This document shows, in pieces, positions 43,361 through 53,528 of a DNA stretch of 64,000 nucleotides; the first letter of the stretch is position 1; each line of letters opens with the position of its first letter. The stretch is taken from NCBI GenBank assembly GCA_021234155.1, contig JAJEKV010000066.1, positions 4,821,153 to 4,885,152 of the forward strand. Direction: 5' to 3'. The translations under genes were made by a program, and so were the position numbers. Under the pieces are notes generated by a model, which saw only the letters and a program-made list of their open reading frames with translations, made no database searches and was not told the DNA's origin. The stretch is from Isoetes taiwanensis (lineage: Eukaryota; Streptophyta; Lycopodiopsida; Isoetales; Isoetaceae).

Positions 43361-43971
43361 TTTTTGTCTTGTATGCGGGCCGAAAGTGGACGTGCAGTTC
43401 TGTCATATCGATTTCGAATCTTGCTTGTGCGATAAATGGAACCGATTTGGAGTTGTTACAGGCCCGAATGCTTTGATTTGGAGCTGAGAAATGCCCCGAA
43501 GAATGTCATGAAGCCTGAAGCCACTTTGCTCTGAAGCCGATTTGCGCTTAAGCCAGTGAAACCTGTAAGGCCGATTTGCCACTAAGGTTGATTTGCACTG
43601 AAGATGATTTGCCCTGAAGCAGCAGCCATGGAGCCCTGAAGCTGATTTGCATTGAAGCAGCGGCCATGGATGGCAGGCCTGACCTCTGTATTCATTCCGG
43701 CAGTCCATTGCTTGCATTTTTTTTATTTTTGTGGCACCAACCATTGGTCTATATTGCACCATTGAAAGTGTCATGTGCATTTTGCTTGAAAATGTTTGTG
43801 TCCACCGATCTGGTGCAAACAACAGAACATTTTGCAAATTGGCGGCTAACAACAAAACTTGAATAAAACACGATATACTTGATAAAAGATGTTCCATTAC
43901 TACCCTATATCATACCTATATGGCCTATTTTCTTAATATAAATACAAAACACATAAGCATACACATAGCTC
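43360..43971 (-). repeat. Dispersed repeat family A, copy 2 (inverted relative to copy 1)
   Basis: Reverse-complement partner of 18,302-18,765. It carries an extra, degenerate array of CTGAAG..GATTTGC-type words (about 43,500-43,680) absent from copy 1. The minus-strand ORF of 164 codons across it is a by-product of the repeat. Its right edge lies three bases from a Helitron-type terminus. Confidence 0.7.
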
Positions 43972-43974
43972 TTA

Positions 43975-44100
43975 CTAGAAAAAGTGCCCAGCGTTGCTGG
44001 GCTTTTCGTCAAGATTAAATTCAAATATTAAGAACATTATGGTTGAGAACGTCTACTTGGGCATATATAGCTTGAATACAGTTTCTTTTTTTAGCTTAAG
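43975..44100 (-). mobile_element. Helitron-like 3' terminus (minus orientation), same family as 1-738
   Basis: Hairpin GCCCAGC-GTT-GCTGGGC (43,986-44,002) and CTAG (43,975-43,978) next to A. Sequence out to about 44,090 matches the reverse complement of about 620-738 (GACGTTCTCAACCATA, TTTGAATTTAATC). The 5' end lies to the right and was not located. Confidence 0.5.
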
Positions 44101-45840
44101 TTTGAATACAATTTAGGAAATTTTAGAATGTTTATAGCAATGTGCATTTATTGTGAATATTTATATTGACATTGTCTTACGAGGGTATCATACCCATTTA
44201 GTTCTCGGTTGGAACTCTTGCACTTTGTTCAAAGTGAATTGAAGTCTTGGAGTGTAAAGGCCATTATAGAACGTCCTTAGTGCATATTGTATATTCTTAA
44301 TTGCAAAATCAGATTACATCGACATTTGTCTATGATTTTTCTTGTAGATTGCGGTTCGGTTTTTATTGGTATATAAATTGGGGAGGTAGTTGGTATGACT
44401 ATATATGTTGAGTCTATTTGTGTGTGATTTAGATTAATGGTGTCTGCTTAGTGGGTGTAATATATTGAAATTGTTAGCTTTTAACCATCCTTCTTAGAAA
44501 CTACATGAGTGTTACCTATTCTTTTAACAGAGGGAAAAGCAAAGTGCTTGACATTCATAGGCACTCATCTTTTAAAAAAGGGAATATGTTGAGTGGCAAG
44601 CGGGCACCACACAAAGCGAGCACGTTCCTCACATAGGCATCCACATGTAAGGTCATTAGTCCATATGCATTAGACTTCAAAATCGGCCCGATAGACCTCT
44701 GAATATAAACAATTGAAAGTAACACTTGAATTAACTATACCCTTAACATGTTGCCATGGACATATGCTGCAATTGCGGTTTACGAGGGCCTAGGGATAGA
44801 ACCCTTTGAAATCATTGCAAATCATGTGCATCCTGCAAACGGTTAATCATGGATGCCATCAACATCAATCAACCTGGAAAACCTCCCAAGTAAGCATGCC
44901 TTTGCAAAAACATGCAAAGAGATATTTAGCTGCGAGAGAAAAAGTGGCAAGACATCAACATCAATCAATTCATAGGAAAACCTCCTTATGTAATTTGCTT
45001 ACCTCCCTAGCAAGTATTTAATCAAATGAACCATCCTTAAACAAAACATATCATAAAAAAGATGTCATATTTTGTTCGGTGCTTATAAAGAGAAAAAAAG
45101 TGGCAAGACAAAATAAACCTCATTTCATTAAAATCCTAAATTCATAGGACACATACCCTTGTTAGTTGGTTTCTTTAGCGAATTTAAAAGGCTTACCTCC
45201 CTTAACACGGCCGGGCAAGTATTTAATGAACAACCGCGATGAACCATCCTTAAACATTAGCTTACGGTGACTAGGGGACATATCATAATTGGGATGTCAT
45301 TTTGTTGATTAGCGCTTTTGTTCGCAGTTTTCTCGAAACCCTGAAGCGGGGTTTTTAATCGCAAGAATCCGATTACTTATAAAAAAACAAAACCACCAAG
45401 GCACCAAAGAACTTCCGCCTTCCATTAATCTTCCGGATGGTTCTTATTGTAAAACCAATGATGCCATTGTTTTGCTTCCTATTTAGTAGGGTCAAAAGGC
45501 GGTACATTTGCTTGTGATAGGCTTGATTTCAAACAAGGATTTGTTTGGGAAAATGAACCGCAGGATCGCTCGATTTGTAAAGCAAGAGATTCATTATCAC
45601 GAATACAACTTACACTTCATCTATTGGACATTAAGAGAATTAAAACAAATATTAAAAAAAAATGCCCTATTGGATTTCCCTTTCGCGAACAAAGCACGGG
45701 ATGAGAATGCAAGAAAAATAGAAGGCTTCACCCATACTCTTACATCCTGTTGCATCACTAAAATGGCCTGTATAGCATTTCTGACAAAGGCACTACAAAA
45801 TAAGCTTCACCTTCAATGCCATTAACCACGTTTGAATGAT
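44100..45840. other. Unassigned, with irregular direct repeats
   Basis: GCTTACCTCCC...CAAGTATTTAAT...GAACCATCCTTAAACA occurs at about 44,997-45,050 and about 45,190-45,265. AAAAGTGGCAAGACA and CATCAACATCAATCAA also recur (about 44,860-45,110). A 105-codon ORF at 45,508 is unrecognised. Confidence 0.4.
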
Positions 45841-46130
45841 GGCAGGTTGGATTTGCTATGGATAATGCTCCTCGGGCTGTCTTCCTAAGTATAGTTGGAC
45901 GTCCACATCACATATTTGTTATGGTTGGGATGGGACAAAAGGGTGCCTATGTGGGTGATGAAGCACAATATAAGCGTGGAGTTTCGACACTTAAAAGTAC
46001 CCAATTGAACATGGTCTCATGACAATTTGGGATGACATGGTCCTTCTACGGGAGCTCCTATTGACATTAAAACTAATCGTGAGAAGATGGCCTTGATTAT
46101 GTTTGGGACTTTCAATGTGCCAAACAATTT
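45841..46130 (+). pseudogene. Actin exon fragment
   Basis: Plus-strand reading gives [36 protein letters not shown], then in a shifted frame [14 protein letters not shown], then REAPIDIKTNREKMALIMFG and TFNVP. These are consecutive blocks of actin, with about 20 codons missing between WDDM and the REAP block. Similarity begins right after a GGCAG (45,841-45,845), which is where plant actin genes have an intron acceptor, so this looks like a piece of genomic exon and not a full retrocopy. Stops and frameshifts make it non-functional. Confidence 0.85.
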
Positions 46131-46139
46131 TTGATAAGC

Positions 46140-46542
46140 TTCGAGAAGCAGAGAGAGAGGGAAGAGTGGGGCAAAGAAAGCGAAACAAAGATTGGAGCAA
46201 AAGAAAAGTAAAGGGGATGATGAAAAAGCTTAATTTTTCTTTAAGGATCTGCTTACCTCTAGCGACAGCCAACGAAGGAGCTTCTGCAGTACTCGTGTTG
46301 AGCAGTACTCGTGTCAGCAAATATACCTTTCTATCAAGAAGGTGATGGTGGAGCACATCCTATTTGGTTGCACATCCTATTTGGGTTCTATGTTTGACTT
46401 AAAAATGTCAATACCTATTGTATATGCCTCAGAGGTGCTGTCAGACTCCTACCTTTGACATGCCTTCCAAATATAACCAAATTAACCAGTTACTTTTTGA
46501 TGTACCCTATTCCAAACAAGCGACAATCACCTGCATAGATAG
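46140..46542. other. Unassigned
   Basis: No recognisable content. GTACTCGTGT and CACATCCTATTTGG are each locally duplicated. Confidence 0.4.
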
Positions 46543-48092
46543 TGTGACGTTCCAGCATAACATACGGTATAAATACGTATATTATACTGACACGTCACTA
46601 GTACATGTCGACTCAGACGACATGTACACGGCGACCGTAAAGGGTAGTACCCTAGGGTACGACCTTGTGAACCATTATATTGCACATGTTAAAGCAACAT
46701 GTGAATATAATCCCTTTTTGCCACGTGGCAATGACCCATTGACCAAAAGGGACCAGCCCTAAATTCGTGGAGATAAAGGGGCATAAACCCTAAAGGGAAA
46801 CCCTTTCGTTCTCGCCCACGAGTCTCCGGTTGGAGCAGCAGAGGATGCATTTCCGCCTGAGCGGGAGCATAGAAGTCGGATCTCGGGTTGCGGCTCGATC
46901 CAAGATCGGCGGGGACTTCGAGATCAGCGGCATGGGCGCCAGAGGGGGAGCCGACCAAGATGCGGGTGGGTGGTTGATTCAATAGGTAGATCCAGGGTTA
47001 TCGAGGCCTCTTTTCAATGGGTTTAGCATCCATTCTTATCTATGGCGACCCCTCTGACCTAAGAATGATAGACACTAACAAAGGAACCTAACCATGTATG
47101 ATTAGGTAGATTAGAATAGATGTATTCTATTATTTTTTCAGTTTGTTGTGATGATGTTTTTGACATTCTATGCCACTCTTGTGTATTGGGAAGGGGGTAG
47201 GGACCCGAGCCCAAGTAGTTGTATGATCCTAGTTTTAGCCCATTAATTCCCAATTAATGCATTTTGTGTGCATAAGAGCCCGCTGTGGGTGGGTGGCGAG
47301 GAGCTAGGCCGTGACAAGGGAGGGCTTGTCTAATCGGTTGATCCGTGGGCGCCAGTATCGGCGGCGGGAACTGCTTGAGCTAGCCTAATACCCCGGCAGC
47401 ATGCGTGAGGTAGGGGTATGGGCTCGACACACGTGGGGTGATCGTCACCTTCGGTGAGTTGAAGTCGAATCTGGCGGTGGCTCTCTAGCCCGCTTTGTGA
47501 TTGGCATGAACCTCTGGAGGGGAGTGATCTCCTCTGCCTCGCCGGGGCCCCGGGAGATGCAACCCGGTAGTAGTAGCCCCTCCTGGCTATTCACCGGGCA
47601 AGGCCTACGGTTAGGCTCCAATACTTTTCAGCCTATCCGCAAAGTATGCACCGGGGGGGCGGATGGGTGGACTACCCAGCGACCATGTTCCTATACCCGG
47701 CTAAATCCATTTGCCATGAATTGCATGCGCATTGCTATCACGGAGACCCCAAAGCCGTCGATCTTTCCCCATGAGTCGAGCCTGGGTAGGATTTCCCCAT
47801 GTTATGTTGATGTCTTGATGTGTTGTTGCGGCCTCTTGTGATATGGTGGACCACCCTTGAGGTGGGTATGTTATTGTTGATTGATGTCATGTGCTCATGT
47901 TTTGTTTTCGCTTCAGCGGCTAAGGTCGATCAGGGGAGGCGGGATGAATGACACGTCCATTCTTCCCGTCGGGTTCTTGGCCACCATCAAGGGGCGATGT
48001 TAGGTGGGCGGCCTCATGTCGTGGCGGATCTGGTTTGAGGATGATCTCCGGTTTGTATACGATCGGGGCATCGTATATGAGCCGTCCTCACA
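46543..48092 (+). repeat. Probable solo LTR (Gypsy-type), 1,550 bp
   Basis: Begins TGTGACGTTCC and ends GCCGTCCTCACA, the TGTGACG...CACA style of many plant Ty3/Gypsy LTRs. The flanking pentamers GATAG (left) and AATAG (right) differ at one base, consistent with an aged 5-bp duplication. A TATA-like GGTATAAATAC lies at about 46,566. It is GC-richer than its surroundings and carries no pol. Because no internal domain adjoins either end, it is called solo. Confidence 0.55.
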
Positions 48093-51000
48093 AATAGGAA
48101 AAAAGCGTGCATAAGGAAACAATTTTGGGCATCCAATAGAGCATCGCCATAAGATCCGCTATTTGAATGAGCTGGAAGCAGGACCATAAATTATTATCAT
48201 ATATAATAACAATCAATAGATAAATAGTGCAGGCCAATGCATCCCTTTCGAGAGCAATGCCAGGCAGGCAACCTGCATAATTATCCCTTTTTTATAAACA
48301 ACTGAATTTACAATAATGTCTGGAATGCTAATCATGACCTCAAATTAGGCTAGAAATGTCAAACCCCAGCTCAAAATGACCAAAATTTCTCAAACCCTTG
48401 AATTGTTTTTCCAAACTGTGGTTTGTTTGTAAATAGAAGCATACCCCATTAGTACCTCATAAGTATTGCTCTCGGCCCAAAGCTGATGCCTTACTCCAAG
48501 GTAGAAGTGCCCAAGAACACCCCTTTGTTATAGTCATCTAAACCTCAGCATAGCAACCGAAGTCCAACTGTTGGTACATCACCTCTGCTCATGCCAAAAG
48601 CATAAATATTGACCTAATTTTGTGTCCTTCTAATAGAGTTTGACCTATACAGCCACCACATTCACACTCCCTATTGCCAGGATACCTAGAAAGGAGCTAG
48701 AGTCTAGAGCTGCCCAAGTCACTCCGTGTGTAGAGACTGGACTCCCCCAAACCAACTTTGATAGGACCTTAGAGTATGCCTCAAACATCATGGAGGTTTG
48801 AAAAACAACCCTCACGTCATACCATATCACACGTCCTAATGTCCATAGACTTGGAGATTATAGACATGTCTCCAGTAAGGCTACTCGAGCCATCTTGCTT
48901 GCTTATAGAGCCCAAAATATTGTAGGAGAGCCCTTCAAGTGGACCCTTAGACTCTAGAATATCTGGCGTTGCTTTTCGAGGTACGGGGCGAGCCACGGAA
49001 GAGCTAGAGGCGCAACTTCTTGAAGACATCAAGGTCCCAAACCGATTAATACGGATAGATAAGGAGAGGAGACCGAAAAAGCGGACCCAAGAGAGGAAAG
49101 CACAGCGACAAACACCTCACCGACAAACGAGTAGAACGGGACACCACCAGGCCTATCATCAATCTTCATCAAATGGGAAGAATAATTGGTAACCAGCGGC
49201 ATCAAGAATCTTCTAGATGTCAACCTCCGGCTACCACGTCCATGAGCTCACATCGAAAAGAGGATCTCGCCTTCACCGGCTCGGCGCATGAATTTCAAAT
49301 GGAAGAATGCAAGGCAAACCAAAATACAGTCGCAGGGGAAGGCGTTAGACAAGCAATGCCACATTAGCATCACGAGCTAGGGCCAGAGGGCATAATCTTC
49401 CATCGAGGAGAGAAGTCATGGCGACACAGGAGCGTATAGAGGGAAGACAACTACGACTTTGCAGTCCAGCAGCTCAAGCGAATGTCATGCAACGTCAACA
49501 AAAGGAGCAACCAAGCTAGGCAACCACAAAGCACCTAAGGCTGACCCGGACGAGCTTTCCAGCTCCCTTGCACCAGCAGGAGAACTTTCATCGGTTCCAA
49601 AAGGTAGGAGACCATGAGGGGGAGGAGACGCATATCAGGGAACATCTCCGACTTGAAGGCGTATATCAGCATTAGGGGCAAGATCAAGGAGGAGAATATT
49701 CCGCTCAAACAAGAATTCGGGACCCAAAAACACCTAGAAACCAAAGGAAGGACGACTTTACTATGTCAGCCAAGGAGTGCGAGACTCGAATGGATAGGAC
49801 CCAAAGGACGGAGGAGACGACCTAGCCAGCAGGTACAAATCACGCAAAGGCAACCAGAAGTAGCTAGGATAGGTGCAATGGAGATGACCACACTTCCAAG
49901 CACAGGAGAGGCACCTCGGAATGAAGCAAAGCCCAATCAACAGGGGCGCACTCAGAGGAATGACAATGCCTGCCTACCGACCACGATCTCAGAGCTTCGA
50001 AGACATTCAAGAATGCCCGACAGCAACAGCCAGGTGATCAACCGATCAATGGCACCGCACATCAGCAACCTTGCAACGACACACTGCATATAGGGACGTT
50101 GAGCGGTCACCGCATTCCTTACGACGGACATACACATTAAGGAGGAGCGTCTTTTTCAAGGGATCACATCGACGAGCACTCTTCGCAACTTGGGGTGACG
50201 AGCTCGGATCAGACATGAAGCTCAACAATAGTAGCAGCATCTCAAGGAATCCCAGAGTCAACCAGAACGAAGAAGATGCAGCAAAACCGAAGGATCAAAC
50301 GCGATAGGAGGAGAGGAAACCCTAAAGGAGTATAAACATTTAAGTAGATCTTCGTAGTTGTTTTGAAAAAGTGAATGAATTAAAATACCAATGTAAATGC
50401 GTATATGTCTATTGTATATCTCGGGTGCTCACAGATATAGTGGAGAAACATGAGTTTAAAGTCATGTTTTACGGATTTAGCGCTTAGATCAGGAAGCTCC
50501 TTCACTACGACTACCAAATGAGGAAACAAGGAAGCACAACTATAGCCGAAGATCAAAATGGAAGAGCAAGTACGAGGGAGAAACGACCAGAGCCCAAGCA
50601 AACCTTTGACTCCAAACACTTTGGGAAGTGCCCTCAAGTAGAAGACCGCTCGTCCACCCAATGTCAGAATAAGAGACAATACCGGTCATGTCAAGATCAT
50701 CAGCGCTGCACCAGGGCATCGTCAGGGCGCACCACTACCTCTTGTGGCAGCGGCAACACTTGACGAACTTATGACACGAGTGGCCTCAACAATAGAAGGA
50801 GGAACGACCCGACATCAACGAGCCAACTAAGAAGGCAACATCTCGACGACCATAATTCCACCTTGTGGTAATATAGGGTGATGCTTAAATTTATGACACG
50901 TGTATTAGATGGAGATGCACTTACTAAAGGCCTTGCGGCGAGGGAGATATGCCTTCAACAATTAGGTGATGGCCGTCGAGGTACTCCTACCAAGAATTAG

Positions 51001-53050
51001 AAGAGAAGAAGCCGATCCATATCTCCAACATGTGGCGTCAAAGCGCCCAAGGTAGAAGCATTGACACCTTAACGACAAGGATAGCAAATGAAGCACCTTG
51101 CAAAAGAGAGTTCAAGATAATAGCCAGGCTATTCAACGACAAGAGTATATCTAAGGCAGGTACTTCTTCAACTCAAGGGTCAAGCTCCGCAGATATAAGG
51201 ATCCATCATCCCAACAATATAGCCAAGCAGGGAGGAGAGCCATGAAGCTTTACTTGACAGAGACCGGCATGCATAGAGGGACAAAGGGAGGAAATTGGAA
51301 GCTGGAGAAGTGTTAGCAAACCGACTTCTTCCACGAGCTTCCTAGAGGCAGCAGGAGGATCAAAACTTACGGGCACAATCAAAACCACCGGAGGGTACCT
51401 CAAGATTGTTGAAAGAAGACGGCCCAATAGCACCGAGGAACATGACAATGTCCAAGCAGGGTGATCAAGGGGATCAGCAAGGAAGATTGGAAGCTCGATG
51501 GAGAACCAACTAGGTGAGGCAAAGGAGGTAGCCGATGACTTGCACGCGGACTTGCATGCAACTTGGGTGAACCCAAGGATCGACGATTCAAAGAACAATT
51601 GCAGGAAAGAGAACAACAAACAGAGGAGTATAGCCAAAGGAATCGCGCCACGGCCTCAAGAGATGCCTCCAAATAGCTTCAAAATATCATGAAGGGGGGA
51701 ACAATTACAGCGAGAACAGAATCGGGGAGGGCAGAGTGGAAATGTCAAAGCATCAACGACCAACACACCTTTAATTAGAATGAGATGAGCGTGTTTGTCC
51801 CACGGTAGACAAAACATCCGGAGGGCCCAAAGTATATCAACAAGTTACCCCATAAAAATCTGGTGGCGATACAAATAAGAGGATATATATCGTCAAAACC
51901 ATTGCGGGGAGGCACAAGGGGGACCTAATAGTTCTAGTAGTAATTGTAATTATGTAAGCTATATGCTTTGCATATATAGTTCCCTTGTTATTCCTCCCTC
52001 CCATAAGCGTATCGGATCAAGCGAAGAGATGTCGGGCAAATTGCGGGGGTGAAGCAATCAACATCTTCAACACTCTTGAGGGCAACACGATAACGACAAG
52101 AGGACCTCGATGTATGAGGCGTCGATGGAGTCGAGGAAACAATATCGGATATAGAGTCGTCCTTTAGCCGCCAAGACAAAGAGTTCAAGATGAAAGATCT
52201 TTTCAACGGCGCCAAGGCCGGGCTTTTGAAAAGCGGCATGGAAGATTTCAAGTGACCAACTACACCATCAAAGACCGACAAGGAGAGGCTTCTAATGAAC
52301 AAAGTCAACCTCTAGATCAAGAGGAGCCAAAGGTCAAGGAGACTGAAGTATCGGCGACTTAGAAGAAACGTTACCTTGCCGCTTCAGCGGCGGTAATGAG
52401 TGGATGAGCTTCTAGCAAGCTCAGGATCTAAGGCCATGGGGCCTAGTAGGTTAAATGTAAGGATGGTAACATCCATATTGGGATTAGAAGGCATTTTTAG
52501 ATATTTTTAGCCGAAGGATTGCCCCAATATTGAGTGATTAAGTGTCAAGTATTGGGAAGGAGGAACGATAGGAGTAACTAAAATTATACAAGATTGTTAA
52601 TGGACATCCAACATATTGAAACCACTTGGTGAGATTGATCACCTCGCTAAGAAGGAATCATTACTAGGATAATTGTTGACCATGTATAATAGTACCTCCA
52701 AAAGAATAATCCAACTGAAAGAAAAGAAGTAATCTAGCGTGTTCGGCCAACTTGTTACGATGACATCAATTGATTGGTAGGAATATTCCAAGAGTTTAAA
52801 TAACTAAGAAAGGGGAATCTCTAGAATATAAAAGAATAGTACATGCAAAGTACATCTAAAATAAAAATTATAGTAATCAAATAGTCTTTTGAGGGCATCC
52901 CCTCGGTGGTAAGAACGCAACCATATACAAGAAAATGTAATGTGCCAGGGGCAGCGCCGACCCTTGAAAATGAACGTTAAGGCGCCTTATGCTCCTCGCG
53001 CCTTCCTTCACCGACCTGAATTTCTGAGGATTTGCAAGGAATTCCACAGC
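48093..53050. other. Unassigned 5-kb stretch, largely purine-rich on the plus strand
   Basis: About 49,000-52,450 has a consistent A/G-rich composition (words such as GGAGGA, AAGACA, CAAGG) and several plus ORFs of 60-160 codons rich in Arg, Gln, Thr and Glu (for example 49,614-50,093). Nothing is identifiable as gag, pol or host domain. It may be the degenerate internal region or spacer of a Gypsy-type element. 52,455-52,950 is AT-rich and structureless. Confidence 0.4.
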
Positions 53051-53054
53051 CCTG

Positions 53055-53528
53055 ATGGATGAGGCCTTGCTAGAGGCTGTTCTCCAAGGGTTGGGGTTCC
53101 CTCAAATTCCTTGGGATCATCAAGATTCGGTGGTGATAGTTGAAAATTTGATCAGACTAGCCTTTGAAACAAGATCCAGAGTTGGTTTTTGTAGGATTAG
53201 TTTTAACTTCTTCTATTTGTGCATCCTTTGCTTTGACAGGGAAGGATCCATAAGGGTTGCCATTCACAATCCACAGCCCTTCCTTAGCCTGGGAAATAGC
53301 TTCGAAAGGAACCTCTTCCTTATGAGCTGCCCTGTGGATTTTGGGGTCGAGCCAATCTACCATTGGGCCACTTTCTTCGATATGGAACCAGCAAGGACCA
53401 TTCCAGAAATTGATACTGTGGTTTGGAGGTTTTCTAGGGCCATTAGAATCCCGGTTTCTTTTGGGTTTCAGAATTTCAGTTCAGAGAATTTCAGGAAAAG
53501 GCGCCCTTTGGCTTTCATTCATTCTTAG
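53055..53528 (+). CDS. LINE ORF1-like N-terminal segment
   Basis: 157 codons (MDEALLEAVLQGLGFPQIPW...). No RNA-binding motif is visible in this part. Assigned to the LINE by position and strand; a captured host sequence is the alternative. Confidence 0.4.
   Translation: MDEALLEAVLQGLGFPQIPWDHQDSVVIVENLIRLAFETRSRVGFCRISFNFFYLCILCFDREGSIRVAIHNPQPFLSLGNSFERNLFLMSCPVDFGVEPIYHWATFFDMEPARTIPEIDTVVWRFSRAIRIPVSFGFQNFSSENFRKRRPLAFIHS

Noticed and set aside
43403-43897. 164-codon minus-strand ORF
   Set aside because: Lies in dispersed repeat family A; the counterpart at 18,302 does not keep the same frame, so there is no evidence of coding.
46418-46759. 114-codon plus ORF with Tyr/Asp-rich text
   Set aside because: It crosses the left border of the proposed solo LTR and has no recognisable domain, so it is probably chance.
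52455-52950. Possible LTR (TGTAAGGATGG...ACAAG) followed by GGGGCAGCGCC as a primer site
   Set aside because: No partner LTR, ends not convincing, primer match too short.
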